41,189 nucleotides of DNA, taken from positions 1 through 41,189 of the forward strand of contig CANROO010000003.1 in NCBI GenBank assembly GCA_947632235.1, read 5' to 3'. Below are positions 1-8,411 of the stretch, piece after piece (position 1 is the first letter of the stretch; every line of letters starts with the position of its first letter). A program made the translations under genes and the position numbers. The notes under the pieces are model-generated. The model made no database searches. It saw only the letters and a program-made list of their open reading frames with translations, and was not told where the DNA came from. The stretch is from an uncultured Clostridia bacterium (GTDB lineage: Bacteria > Bacillota > Clostridia > Lachnospirales > CAG-274).

Positions 1-1395
1 GCCTCCGCCCGAGCCTCCGGAACCGCCCGTTATGCCGTTTTGCATAGCCTCAAGTCCGACCTGTCTGGCAGTTTCCTGCTGATATGTATAGCCCTTGACC
101 TTCATTTCCTCAGCCTCGGCAAAAGCCTGCATCTTGTAAGCCTCCGCTTCCGCCTGTGCCTTGAGCTTGAGCGCCTCTGCTTCTCCCTGTGCGCCCACTA
201 TCTTGAGCTGTGCGGCTGTCTGCGCCTCAACAAGCTTCCTGCCCTGCGCAGCCTCGGCCTCGGCTTTTCTTATCTCTTCTTCCCTTACCTTCAGCGTCCT
301 GTCGGCAAACTGCTGTTTCAGCCGTCTGTAATTGGGGTCGTCATCGGGCGTTGTGATGTCTCTTATGTAGAACTCGGGCATAACAAGTCCGTATTCGTCA
401 AGTGTTACATTGATTATATCCTTAAGCTCCGATGACAGCTCGTCTATGCGCTCGTCTATTTCAAGTATGTTTATCTGCTTCGACTTTATTACCCTTGCAA
501 GGTTTGACTTTACGGCGTTTATTATAAGCGCCTTGAACTTGCCCACAGCCTCGCCCACGCCGTAGCCGTCGCCCGTTATCTCACCTTGGCTCAATGACGA
601 CACGGTGCCCACAAGCTTTACAATGAGCTTTCTGGGGTCGTTCACTCTCAGGTTGAAGTTGCCGAAAGCGCCTATCTCTATATGAAGTCCCGAAGCGGGG
701 TCAAAAAGCCTTATTTTGCTGTCTGTGCCCCATTTTATGCCCATTTGTGTAGTCATATTTATAAAATAGACCTCGGAATGGAATACCTCGTCCGTGTTTG
801 ACGGGAGCTTATAGAGCTCCTCCAGTATAGGCAGATTCTGAGTTGCAAGCGTATATCTGCCTGCGCCGAAAAGATCAAGCGCCTTGCCGTCTCTGAAAAA
901 TATGGCTTCCTGCGATTCGTGAACTATGAGCTGTGAACCGAGGTTGAAGTCCTCAATGGGATGCTTCCATACAAACACATCGTTTCCGCCCTCGTACTTT
1001 ATGACGCTTGCCATGCCTTGACTTTTGATTTTTTCCTTTGCTATCTGCGCCTGAACATCAATTTCGGTCTCGCACAGAGGACAGACATATTTTTCGGCAT
1101 TTTTGTCTGCGGAAAGCCTGCAGCTGCACGAAGGACACGAAAATTCAACAAGGCTTGCAAGACTTTCGGATGTATTTATTTTATTGTGGCATACGGGACA
1201 AACCGCCTCGCTTCCCCTGCTTTGGTCGAAAACAACGGTGTTTCCGCAGTGGGCGCACTGCCTCGATGTCATCTTCTCCGTCCTGACGTCTATTGTGTGT
1301 CCGCAGGTGCAATTAATTTTCTTTTTGGCAAAAAATCCCGTTGAAGCCTCTACATACCTGCCGCAGACAGGACATTCCATTACAAATTTAGACAT
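1..1395 (-). CDS. Zinc-ribbon SPFH-domain protein (YdjI / 'virion core protein'-like), 3' end outside window
   Basis: An uninterrupted reading frame of 465 codons runs from ATG at 1395 to the window edge, so its stop is not seen. A GAGGTGG ribosome site sits 7 nt before the ATG. The first ~130 residues hold at least five Cys-x2-Cys pairs (CPVC, CAHC, CPVC, CPSC, CPLC), read as tandem zinc ribbons. A stomatin/prohibitin-like SPFH domain follows (about 145-370), then an Ala/Glu-rich helical stretch with repeated AEAEA-type heptads (about 375-450) and a Gly/Ser-rich tail at the edge. SPFH proteins form membrane-associated oligomers; no target can be read here. It is the third gene of an operon behind the TIR and DUF2971 genes, 35 bp from the latter. 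Family call is from memory of the motif order. Confidence 0.85.
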   Translation of the reverse strand, partial: MSKFVMECPVCGRYVEASTGFFAKKKINCTCGHTIDVRTEKMTSRQCAHCGNTVVFDQSRGSEAVCPVCHNKINTSESLASLVEFSCPSCSCRLSADKNAEKYVCPLCETEIDVQAQIAKEKIKSQGMASVIKYEGGNDVFVWKHPIEDFNLGSQLIVHESQEAIFFRDGKALDLFGAGRYTLATQNLPILEELYKLPSNTDEVFHSEVYFINMTTQMGIKWGTDSKIRLFDPASGLHIEIGAFGNFNLRVNDPRKLIVKLVGTVSSLSQGEITGDGYGVGEAVGKFKALIINAVKSNLARVIKSKQINILEIDERIDELSSELKDIINVTLDEYGLVMPEFYIRDITTPDDDPNYRRLKQQFADRTLKVREEEIRKAEAEAAQGRKLVEAQTAAQLKIVGAQGEAEALKLKAQAEAEAYKMQAFAEAEEMKVKGYTYQQETARQVGLEAMQNGITGGSGGSGGG

Positions 1396-1430
1396 TATAC
1401 CACCTCATTTTTTGTGTTTTTTTACTTATG

Positions 1431-2321
1431 TTACTGTTTATTTTTGATACAATTCTTGCATATATCCATTGAAATATCTCCGCTGTATGCACTCAGATTT
1501 ACATTGGATCTTATTTTTCTGAAATCTGATATACTTTCATTTTCATGCAGGACTTCATTAATATCTGTAATTTCGGGAGCAAAATCGATCGAAAGACTAT
1601 TAAATACATCTTTATTTATATTTAATGTGACAACATAATCCTTACCGCTGTTGATTATCTCCTCTCTCAGATCGCCTATTACATGCACTAACAGTCGGGT
1701 CTCCTTTTCATAAAACCAGATCAATTTCTTGCTGAAATGCCTCCAATACTCTGTTATCTCTTCAATATTTTTACTGTTGAAGTTATAGTTTGTCATCGTA
1801 TTATATTTTAAGCTCAGCTTATCCCCGTCCGTTCTGTAGTACAGTACATCTCTGAATTTAACTGTCATGGTTTTGTCCTTTTCCAATGTTTCTATTTTAT
1901 GTAATACGATCTTTTCGTTATTATCATCTCCTTTTACAGCTTCTTTTTCACATAATTCATATTCGCCTTTTTCAATGAGCGATTGTACCTTTTTGGAGGT
2001 CATTCTTATCCTTCCGCCCTTGCCGTCAAGACCGCTGTACAAATACCATAACGGAAGATTTTCATTTACTCCTGCAGAAAAGCACAGTGAAAAATATTCT
2101 TTCTCATTATCCTTGAACTGTTCTACATCGCATTTGTCATTGAAGCCTTTTACACTTGAAAGCCAAAACCTTTTTTCTTTAATTATGTTATTGAGTTTAT
2201 CTAATTTTGTATAATGATAGAAATTTGTGTGCTTATACTCTCTGCCCTCAAAGTATCTTTTTAATGATTCAACGGTATCTGCCTTGCTGAAATAATAAAA
2301 ATTATCTTCCATTCTTGCCAT
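1431..2321 (-). CDS. DUF2971-family protein
   Basis: This 296-residue soluble protein has the layout I know from DUF2971: an HYTKLDKLNNII-type opening near residue 36, a FND motif near 60 and a central WYLYSGLDGKGGRIRM-type block near 92-107, where family members carry W-x2-Y-x2-n-x-GI/R. Biochemical function of DUF2971 is not established; members often sit beside defence or signalling genes. The ATG at 2321 is chosen because AAGGAG lies 8 nt upstream. It lies 42 bp after the TIR gene and 35 bp before the SPFH gene, so the three are probably cotranscribed. Its base composition is AT-rich compared with the SPFH gene, which suggests later acquisition or exchange. Confidence 0.65.
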   Translation of the reverse strand: MARMEDNFYYFSKADTVESLKRYFEGREYKHTNFYHYTKLDKLNNIIKEKRFWLSSVKGFNDKCDVEQFKDNEKEYFSLCFSAGVNENLPLWYLYSGLDGKGGRIRMTSKKVQSLIEKGEYELCEKEAVKGDDNNEKIVLHKIETLEKDKTMTVKFRDVLYYRTDGDKLSLKYNTMTNYNFNSKNIEEITEYWRHFSKKLIWFYEKETRLLVHVIGDLREEIINSGKDYVVTLNINKDVFNSLSIDFAPEITDINEVLHENESISDFRKIRSNVNLSAYSGDISMDICKNCIKNKQ

Positions 2322-2363
2322 AGCATCCGCTCCTTGGTATCTAAAATTTAATTAATTGAATTA

Positions 2364-4622
2364 TTATTTTTCATAAGTAACGCCATTAACAATTAATTTA
2401 TTATCATGGAGTTCATATTTAGTTCCGTTTTCTGTATATATTCCCTTTGAACTATAAGAAAAAACAACATTATTATGTTTTTTCTTTCTGATACCTATTG
2501 TTCCCGAAAGATAATCTGTTGAAATATAATAATAATCTTCCTCACTATTATAATAATCGTTATAATAATATCCTGTATTATAATAATCGCCAACTTTATA
2601 GTAACCATCTATATTATCAAATTGAGCTTTTACTTGAATCAATTTTTGACCGGCATCTTTATATTTTTTATCCGTCAATATTTCCAGTTTCATGCCAATA
2701 TTGCTGTAATCATTTTTATTTATGCAGTCTATTGTCTGCTCATAAAGAACATTCATGCAGTTATTTATAAGTGTGTCAATATCTTCATATGTCCCGGGAA
2801 TTATTTTTTCAAATGTGTCTTTTGCTGTTGAAAAATCTTTATTTTCAATCGATGCAATTCCTTTTTGGTAATATGCTCTGTAAAGCATTTCCTGAGAATC
2901 TTTGAAGTCAACTATTTCATTGAATTCTAATATAGCATTGTCCAAATCACCGCTTTCAAGCAACATTTTTGCATTATTGTATTTATTTAAGTTCATTACA
3001 AATTTTATGCAAAATACACTTGGAATCAAAATAAGCAATGCTATTGCCGATATAACAATAATTTTCTTTGTTTTGCTTATATATGCTCTCTTTTTCTCTT
3101 CCTTCATTCTGGCTTCCTCGGCCAGTCTTTTTAATGTTTCCTGTCTTTTTTTCTCCGCAATTTCCTCAGCTTTTTTTCTTTCCTGTTCCGCTTTGATTCT
3201 TTCCTCTTCTGCCTTTTTTTCTTCTTGTTTGATTATTTCAATTCTTTCATCACATTTATTCAAAGCTTCCTGAACATCAATTTTATCACCGAATTTTTCT
3301 ATATCGGTTTTAAGCTGATTTACAGCATCAATTTTTTTGGCTGCATCTATTCTTTCTAAAAGGTTTTCAAATTGATCTTTTAGCCTTTTTTGTTCCTCTT
3401 TATTTTTTATAGATTCATATATATCTTTTAATTCTTTTTTTTCGGCATCATCTGCATATTTAAGTGCTTTTTCAAAATTTCCCGAACTGTCCATTTTTTT
3501 TGTACTTCCATATGCTTTAAGCGAAGAAACACTTGAAAGCTTAAATTCGCATAATGCTTTACCAATATAAGCCCTTGAATTTTCGGGATTTTCATCCAAA
3601 GCTCTTTCAAAATATTCATCGGCTTTTTCAAATTCCTTGTCGCCCAAAAATATAAATCCTCTTTTGACAAGAGCGTCTCCGCCCTTTGTCTCATTGCTTT
3701 TGCTTGCTGTTGCTTCCGCTTTCTTTTCCGGTCTGCATATTTTGTTGACACCTCTTATAAGGTCCTGCAAAAAGCCGAGCTTATTCATATCCTGTCCCTG
3801 AAGATTTCTGAATTCCGCAGGCATATCGTAAGCGTCAATATCCTTGTAGCAGGGTATGAGCACTCTGCTCTTGTCCTCTTTCATAAGCTCCAGAAACCTA
3901 GCCCATTCATTTTTCACCCACACGGCATTGAAGTAGTCGTAACTTGTGCCTATTGCAAGCATTACCTTTGCCGAATTGAGGGCGGAGAAAATATATGGCT
4001 CATATTCCTGACCGAGCTTATCCTCAAGAGTTATGCGTGAAAAGAACACCCTGTAGCCTTCCTTTGTAAGGGCGTTGTAAATTTCCTGAGCGTATACACT
4101 GTCGGCTGTTCTTTCACCCAGCTCGTCTGTTTCCTTGTAGCAAATGAATATGTCAAAGGGGTCTTCATTGTTTGCAATTTCGAGTATGCCCTTTTGTATT
4201 TGGTCTATTTTTTTGGCTTCCTCTCTGTACACCTTTGAGGCAACGGGGTCGGCATATTCAAGAGCTATCTCAAAGTTGCTGTCGTCAAATATGCTGTCAT
4301 AGGAAGTCCTGTGGCAGGTGGGTATCTTGTTTCCAGTCGCGGGGTCGTCAACATACTCAATGCCGTATTTGCACAGGCATAAACCCCAGTAAGCCTCCGC
4401 CTCCTCGGGAAATTCCGCAACAATGCTTTCAAACACGCCTGCCGCCTTGTCAAATTCATTGCCGAATCTCAGCCTGTTCGCCCTGTTGTAAAGATTCAGC
4501 TTCTTCTCGTTGTCGGCGGTGGGTATCGTTTGCACAGTACCGCAGTATTCGCACTCCACTATCTTTGAATCCTCGCTTATATTCAGGTCTCCTCCGCACA
4601 TTTTGCACTTGATTACTGCCAT
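2364..4622 (-). CDS. Zinc-ribbon/TIR/TPR/coiled-coil transmembrane protein
   Basis: The 752-residue product has, in order: a zinc ribbon (C6/C9/C24/C27); a TPR-like helical repeat (about 40-80); a TIR domain (about 155-290) opening with FDIFICYKE and containing a W-x3-E motif with E239 where TIR NADases place the catalytic Glu; a second TPR-like repeat (about 318-350); a Lys/Glu-rich coiled coil (about 400-515); one membrane segment (about 520-543) with basic residues before it, predicting an inside N-terminus; a further helical repeat region (550-660); and a Tyr-rich C-terminal domain. AGGAGG lies 7 nt before ATG 4622. TIR domains either hydrolyse NAD+ or act as scaffolds; which applies here is unknown. 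The 5' third is much more GC-rich than the 3' half. Confidence 0.85.
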   Translation of the reverse strand: MAVIKCKMCGGDLNISEDSKIVECEYCGTVQTIPTADNEKKLNLYNRANRLRFGNEFDKAAGVFESIVAEFPEEAEAYWGLCLCKYGIEYVDDPATGNKIPTCHRTSYDSIFDDSNFEIALEYADPVASKVYREEAKKIDQIQKGILEIANNEDPFDIFICYKETDELGERTADSVYAQEIYNALTKEGYRVFFSRITLEDKLGQEYEPYIFSALNSAKVMLAIGTSYDYFNAVWVKNEWARFLELMKEDKSRVLIPCYKDIDAYDMPAEFRNLQGQDMNKLGFLQDLIRGVNKICRPEKKAEATASKSNETKGGDALVKRGFIFLGDKEFEKADEYFERALDENPENSRAYIGKALCEFKLSSVSSLKAYGSTKKMDSSGNFEKALKYADDAEKKELKDIYESIKNKEEQKRLKDQFENLLERIDAAKKIDAVNQLKTDIEKFGDKIDVQEALNKCDERIEIIKQEEKKAEEERIKAEQERKKAEEIAEKKRQETLKRLAEEARMKEEKKRAYISKTKKIIVISAIALLILIPSVFCIKFVMNLNKYNNAKMLLESGDLDNAILEFNEIVDFKDSQEMLYRAYYQKGIASIENKDFSTAKDTFEKIIPGTYEDIDTLINNCMNVLYEQTIDCINKNDYSNIGMKLEILTDKKYKDAGQKLIQVKAQFDNIDGYYKVGDYYNTGYYYNDYYNSEEDYYYISTDYLSGTIGIRKKKHNNVVFSYSSKGIYTENGTKYELHDNKLIVNGVTYEK

Positions 4623-4641
4623 TTTTATGCCTCCTTGTCCG

Positions 4642-4671
4642 ATGCGTCTTAATGTATAGTTTGGGACGGTC
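4642..4671. repeat. 30-bp imperfect palindrome, copy 1 (in 5' leader of TIR operon)
   Basis: This copy matches 25 of 30 positions with copy 2 at 4778-4807. The core is TATAGTTTGRGACGGTC. It lies about 20-50 nt downstream of the predicted -10 box of the TIR operon, where a bound protein could block transcription. Its left arm is less symmetric than that of copy 2. Confidence 0.6.
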
Positions 4672-4698
4672 TTTTATGATGTATATTTTCTTGGTAAA

Positions 4699-4727
4699 AT
4701 TATACTATAATAAGATTTTTGTGTCAA
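4699..4727 (-). promoter_or_regulatory. Sigma-A-type promoter of the TIR operon
   Basis: On the minus strand TTGACA (4727-4722) and TATAAT (4704-4699) are separated by 17 bp, an exact consensus. It would start a transcript near 4692 with a leader of about 70 nt before the TIR gene. Confidence 0.8.
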
Positions 4728-4777
4728 TATTTTTAGTCAAATATTATAGAATTTTTGTGAAAAATGAAGTTTTTTGC

Positions 4778-4807
4778 AACCGTCCTAAAGTATAGTTTGA
4801 GACGGTC
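4778..4807. repeat. 30-bp imperfect palindrome, copy 2
   Basis: ACCGTC and GACGGT arms flank a symmetric centre AAAGTATAGTTT; only about two base pairs per arm break the dyad. No U-run follows on either strand, so a terminator is unlikely. It lies 136 bp from copy 1, upstream of the promoter. The rest of 4623-4955 contains this promoter, the two repeats and no gene that I can support. Confidence 0.6.
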
Positions 4808-4955
4808 GCAATTATTTATATTATATTGCGCAAAGACGGTGTGCAATGCCTGCTCAGGGGAGGCCACAGATCTATACTGCATTAAAGTCAGTGCAATTTA
4901 TTGCGAGAACGGACATTATATACGCAAAAATAACAGACAGATATAATTAGGACAC

Positions 4956-4985
4956 AAAAATAAGAGGCTGGTGCCTCTTATTTTT
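4956..4985 (-). terminator. Rho-independent terminator after rplQ
   Basis: A perfect 13-bp stem with a 4-nt loop (AAAAATAAGAGGC / GCCTCTTATTTTT) starts 10 bp after the rplQ stop. It gives a U-run on both strands, so it could work in both directions. Confidence 0.9.
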
Positions 4986-4995
4986 ATACCTTGTA

Positions 4996-5472
4996 TCAAA
5001 CGAGTTCGATAATAACTTCCATAGCGCCGTCGCCGCGTCTTTGGCCTACCTTTATCATTCTGGTATAGCCGCCGTTTCTGTCGGCGTACTTGGGTGCTAT
5101 CTCTTCAAAGAGCTTATTTGCCATATTCACCTTTACAGTGTTGGCTCTCTTCTTCTTGCCGTCTGCAGGAACCTCAACTACGGGATAGAGAACGCTCAAT
5201 ATCTTTCTTCTGGCGTTCAGTCTGCCCGGGTTGTCCTTTTTGATAGTTTTTTCGTAGGTCTCGCTGCCCTTCTTTGAAGTAACGGTGACCTCCTCAAAGT
5301 TATCTCTTTCCTTAATGGCAATAGTAATCAACTTCTCAGCGATCTTTCTTATTTCCTTAGCCTTAGCCTCGGTAGTAGTGATCTTGCCGTGGTATAATAA
5401 ATTAGTGACCTGATTGCGTAATAAAGCCTTTCTCTGGCTTGATGTACGACCAAGCTTTCTATATTCAGCCAT
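4996..5472 (-). CDS. rplQ: 50S ribosomal protein L17
   Basis: The N-terminal [20 protein letters not shown] and the C-terminal [17 protein letters not shown] block are diagnostic for L17, which lies near the peptide exit tunnel. At 158 residues it is about 40 longer than the ~120-residue B. subtilis protein; the excess sits in the middle (about 58-110), a Lys-rich insert. It is last in the rpsM-rpsK-rpsD-rpoA-rplQ transcript, 45 bp after rpoA, and is followed by a strong terminator. Confidence 0.97.
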   Translation of the reverse strand: MAEYRKLGRTSSQRKALLRNQVTNLLYHGKITTTEAKAKEIRKIAEKLITIAIKERDNFEEVTVTSKKGSETYEKTIKKDNPGRLNARRKILSVLYPVVEVPADGKKKRANTVKVNMANKLFEEIAPKYADRNGGYTRMIKVGQRRGDGAMEVIIELV

Positions 5473-5517
5473 TGCTAAATCCTCCTTACAATATTACAGA
5501 GTTCAGCCTGTTCGCCG

Positions 5518-6471
5518 TCAGTCCTCGTTGGGACTTAAGCTTAAACCAAGCTCATTAAGTTTATTAAGTACTTCTTCAAGCGACTTGCGTCCGAGATTTC
5601 GTACCTTCATCATATCCTCTTCAGTCTTTCTCGTCAGATCCTCAACGGTGTGTATGCCCGCTCTCTTGAGGCAGTTGTAGGAACGAACGGTAAGGTCGAG
5701 CTCCTCTATGGTCTGCTCAAGGACCTTCTCCTTTGTGCCTACCTCCTTCTCGACAAGAATTTCCGTATTCTTTGCGCTGTCAGACAAGTCTACAAACAGG
5801 TTGAGATGCTCGTTGAGTATCTTTGCGCCTAAGCTTACGGCGTCATCGGGCTCTATGGTGCCGTCTGTCCACACTTCAAATGTAAGCTTATCATAGTCTG
5901 TGATCTGACCCACTCTTGTATCCTCAACTCTGAAGTTTACTCTCCTTACGGGAGTATAGAGAGAGTCTACAGGAATCATTCTGAGAGGTTGGTCAGTTTT
6001 TTTATTCTTGGACGCCTCCACATATCCGCGGCCTTTTGTGATAGTAATTTCCATAAAAAGCTTGCTTTCGGAACCACCGCTCAATGTGGCGATATGCAAA
6101 TCGGGATTAAGTATCTCTATATCCGAATCTACCCTGATGTCTCCTGCCGTGACCTCACAGTCGCCCGTTGCGTCAATATAGGCTATCTTGGGCTCATCGC
6201 CCTCGCTGTTGACCTTTATGGCAAGATTTTTAAGGTTAAGTATGATCTCGGTGACATCCTCCTTAATTCCGCTTATATGGCTGAATTCATGCATGATGCC
6301 GTCTATCTTGACATTGCTTACGGCAGCGCCCGGAAGCGACGAAAGAAGTATTCTTCTAAGCGAATTGCCGAGGGTAGTGCCGTAGCCTCTTTCAAGGGGC
6401 TCTACAACAAAGCAACCATATTTATCGTTCTTTTCAGTAATTTCAATACGAGGTTTTTCAAATTCAAACAC
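5518..6471 (-). CDS. rpoA: DNA-directed RNA polymerase subunit alpha
   Basis: The 317-residue protein carries the N-terminal dimerisation domain ([19 protein letters not shown] near 27-45) that nucleates RNA polymerase assembly, an acidic linker near 225-250, and the C-terminal helix-hairpin-helix domain ([13 protein letters not shown] near 293-305) that contacts UP elements and activators. The start is GTG at 6471, with AAGGAGG 9 nt upstream. It is 72 bp after rpsD and 45 bp before rplQ, the usual alpha-operon position. Confidence 0.98.
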   Translation of the reverse strand: MFEFEKPRIEITEKNDKYGCFVVEPLERGYGTTLGNSLRRILLSSLPGAAVSNVKIDGIMHEFSHISGIKEDVTEIILNLKNLAIKVNSEGDEPKIAYIDATGDCEVTAGDIRVDSDIEILNPDLHIATLSGGSESKLFMEITITKGRGYVEASKNKKTDQPLRMIPVDSLYTPVRRVNFRVEDTRVGQITDYDKLTFEVWTDGTIEPDDAVSLGAKILNEHLNLFVDLSDSAKNTEILVEKEVGTKEKVLEQTIEELDLTVRSYNCLKRAGIHTVEDLTRKTEEDMMKVRNLGRKSLEEVLNKLNELGLSLSPNED

Positions 6472-6543
6472 TCAGCCCAACCTCCTTATAGTTATCTATA
6501 AAATTTACCGATACGCCTAAAAACATAAAAAGCAAATAACTTA

Positions 6544-7134
6544 TTACTTTGAATACAACTCGACAATAAGTGTTTCGTTTACAGGTAAATCCAGCTGTTC
6601 TCTCTTGGGAAGCGTAACGATGCTGCCTGAAAGAGTGTTGTGGTCAGCAGATAACCATTCGGGAACAATACGTGATGATGTTACCTCAAGAACATCCTTG
6701 AATCTCTGAAGATCTTTCTTGCTTTCTTTGATCTCTACAACATCGCCGACCTTTAATGTGATCGACGGTATATTGGCCTTCTTGCCGTTTACGGTAACAA
6801 GATTGTGTCTTACGACCTGTCTTGCTTCCTTCCTTGTACGGCCGTAGCCTAATCTGTACACTACGTTATCAAGTCTCAGCTCAAGAAGCGCAAGGAGATT
6901 TTCACCTGTGATGCCCTGCATCTTGTCGGCTCTTTCATATAAGTTTCTGAACTGCTTTTCGAGCACGCCGTAGATGAACTTTACCTTCTGCTTTTCCTTT
7001 AACTGAATACCGTAATCGCTTAACTTACGCATATTTCTCTTGCGTCTGCCCATCTTCTTGGAAGAGCCGAGAACGCTTGGCTCTATGCCTAAGTATCTGC
7101 ATCTTTTAATAATAGGACCGATTTCTCTAGCCAT
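6544..7134 (-). CDS. rpsD: 30S ribosomal protein S4
   Basis: The 196-residue product starts MAREIGPIIKRCRYLGI and carries the S4 RNA-binding domain (LELRLDNVVYRLGYGRTR, about 87-104, then RHNLVTVNGK). It lacks the Cys set of zinc-binding S4 paralogues. S4 nucleates 16S 5'-domain assembly and is the autoregulator of the alpha operon in E. coli; the leader upstream of rpsM is a candidate site here. It lies 36 bp after rpsK. Confidence 0.98.
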   Translation of the reverse strand: MAREIGPIIKRCRYLGIEPSVLGSSKKMGRRKRNMRKLSDYGIQLKEKQKVKFIYGVLEKQFRNLYERADKMQGITGENLLALLELRLDNVVYRLGYGRTRKEARQVVRHNLVTVNGKKANIPSITLKVGDVVEIKESKKDLQRFKDVLEVTSSRIVPEWLSADHNTLSGSIVTLPKREQLDLPVNETLIVELYSK

Positions 7135-7170
7135 TATATTACCTCCAACAAAATATCAATAAAAACGGGA

Positions 7171-7572
7171 TTAAACTCTTCTTCTCTTGGGCGGTCTGCA
7201 GCCGTTGTGAGCAACAGGAGTTACATCCTTGATCATAGTTACATCAAGACCGGCTGCCTGTAAAGCTCTTATAGCAGCCTCTCTGCCGCTGCCCGGTCCC
7301 TTAACGAATACTTCAACTGTCTTTAAGCCGTAGTCCTTAGCGGCGCCTGCAGCCTTCTCGGCAGCCATCTGCGCAGCATAGGGTGTTGACTTCTTAGAAC
7401 CTCTGAAGCCCAGCTCGCCTGCGCTTGCCCATGAAAGAGCACCGCCTGCGGCATCTGTAATAGTAACGATTGTATTATTAAAACTTGACTGTATATGAGC
7501 CTGACCGCGTTCAACAACTCTCCTGTCACGACGTCTTCGGCCACCGGCTTTTTTAACTGTCTTCTTAGCCAT
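7171..7572 (-). CDS. rpsK: 30S ribosomal protein S11
   Basis: The 133-residue protein has the basic N-terminus (RRRRDRR) and the conserved [33 protein letters not shown] and [12 protein letters not shown] blocks of S11, a platform protein near the E site. It sits between rpsM (40 bp) and rpsD (36 bp) in the standard order. Confidence 0.98.
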   Translation of the reverse strand: MAKKTVKKAGGRRRRDRRVVERGQAHIQSSFNNTIVTITDAAGGALSWASAGELGFRGSKKSTPYAAQMAAEKAAGAAKDYGLKTVEVFVKGPGSGREAAIRALQAAGLDVTMIKDVTPVAHNGCRPPKRRRV

Positions 7573-7612
7573 TTTATAATCCTCCTTAAATCAATAACAA
7601 AATATGAATTGA

Positions 7613-7981
7613 TTATTTCTTCTTATTCGCAACAGTTCTTCTGGGACCTTTTCTTGTCCTTGCGTTTGTCTTGGTCTTCTGGCCTCTTACGGGAAGACCC
7701 TTTCTGTGGCGAATACCTCTGTAGCAGCCAATTTCAACAAGACGCTTGATATTAAGAGCAGTCTCTCTTCTCAAGTCACCCTCAACAGTCTGTGACTCGG
7801 CAATAATATCTCTTATCTTTGCCACTTCATCATCTGTAAGATCTCTTACTCTGGTATCGGGATTTACACCGGCTTCTTTCAAAATTCTGTTAGAACTTGA
7901 CCTGCCGATACCGTAAACGTAAGTAAGACCAATTTCAACACGCTTTTCTCTGGGTAAATCTACACCGGCGATACGAGCCAT
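7613..7981 (-). CDS. rpsM: 30S ribosomal protein S13
   Basis: [20 protein letters not shown] and the tail [19 protein letters not shown] identify S13 (122 residues), a head protein that contacts P-site tRNA and L5. It is the first gene after a ~320-bp non-coding gap with its own promoter, so it heads a separate alpha-operon transcript. A GAGGTG ribosome site lies 8 nt before the ATG. Confidence 0.98.
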   Translation of the reverse strand: MARIAGVDLPREKRVEIGLTYVYGIGRSSSNRILKEAGVNPDTRVRDLTDDEVAKIRDIIAESQTVEGDLRRETALNIKRLVEIGCYRGIRHRKGLPVRGQKTKTNARTRKGPRRTVANKKK

Positions 7982-8160
7982 AAAATTGCACCTCTTTCAT
8001 TTAAAATAGTAGTATGATAGTTACAGATGAATGTAAATTCCAACAATCTGTATGCATTGAGGCAGCCGCGTCCCAATGGCATAATAACGGGGCTTTCGAG
8101 GGTAATTAGCCCTCTTGAACCATATAAATATTGTGCTGAAACAAACATTCACCAAGTTAA
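7982..8160 (-). promoter_or_regulatory. Structured 5' leader of rpsM-rplQ operon, candidate r-protein autoregulatory site
   Basis: About 170 nt lie between the predicted start point and rpsM. On the minus strand, a GAGGG/CCCTC hairpin (around 8092-8112) overlaps an alternative GGGCT/AGCCC pairing with the downstream CGAAAGCCCC, compatible with a pseudoknot or switch. A second stem, ATTGGG/CCTCAAT, lies near 8055-8085 and a third, ACAGAT/ATCTGT, near 8020-8050. Feedback by S4 on this operon is known in enterobacteria; its use here is inference. Confidence 0.5.
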
Positions 8161-8161
8161 A

Positions 8162-8190
8162 AGTATAACACATATATACAACTAAATCAA
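8162..8190 (-). promoter_or_regulatory. Promoter for rpsM-rpsK-rpsD-rpoA-rplQ
   Basis: On the minus strand TTGATT (8190-8185) and TATACT (8167-8162) have a 17-bp spacer, close to sigma-A consensus. It lies in the gap after rpmJ, so the alpha genes can be transcribed independently of the S10/spc genes. Confidence 0.7.
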
Positions 8191-8261
8191 CATTTTAATT
8201 GTAAATTTTTTGTAAATACGGTTAACTGAACCTTTATTTTTGTTAAAAAACGGAAATATAA

Positions 8262-8308
8262 ATGTTCCCTCCAATGAGAACATAAGACAGGGCTTTATCA
8301 ACCCTGTC
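8262..8308 (-). terminator. Two tandem hairpins at the end of the spc cluster, possible weak terminator
   Basis: The first stem, GACAGGG/CCCTGTC (8302-8308 with 8286-8292), contains the rpmJ stop codon. The second, ATGTTCTC/GGGAACAT (8276-8283 with 8262-8269, one G-U pair), is followed on the minus strand by TTATATTT. The U-run is poor, so termination may be partial. Confidence 0.4.
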
Positions 8309-8411
8309 TCTGCTTATGCTTGGGGTTTTCGCAGATAACTCTGACCGAACCCTTTCTCTTTATTATCCTGCATTTTTCACACATTGGCTTTACAGATGGT
8401 CTTACCTTCAT
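8298..8411 (-). CDS. rpmJ: 50S ribosomal protein L36
   Basis: A 37-residue frame starting [14 protein letters not shown] has the C11/C14/C27/H32 zinc set of L36, at exactly the family length. Its ATG overlaps the infA stop by 4 nt (ATGA), indicating translational coupling. It closes the spc-type cluster; the next gene, rpsM, is over 300 bp away. Confidence 0.96.
   Translation of the reverse strand: MKVRPSVKPMCEKCRIIKRKGSVRVICENPKHKQRQG

Noticed and set aside
4778..4807. The palindrome as a rho-independent terminator
   Set aside because: No T-run follows on either strand and the centre is a long AT-rich dyad, not a tight loop.
4764..4946. A 60-codon plus-strand frame downstream of the palindrome
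   Set aside because: It starts inside the intergenic palindrome region with no ribosome site, and its Cys-rich, low-complexity sequence resembles no protein I know. It is more likely chance in a non-coding gap.
7960..8148. A 62-codon minus-strand frame in the rpsM leader
   Set aside because: It overlaps the rpsM start in a different frame and lies over the paired leader segments; no ribosome site was seen.
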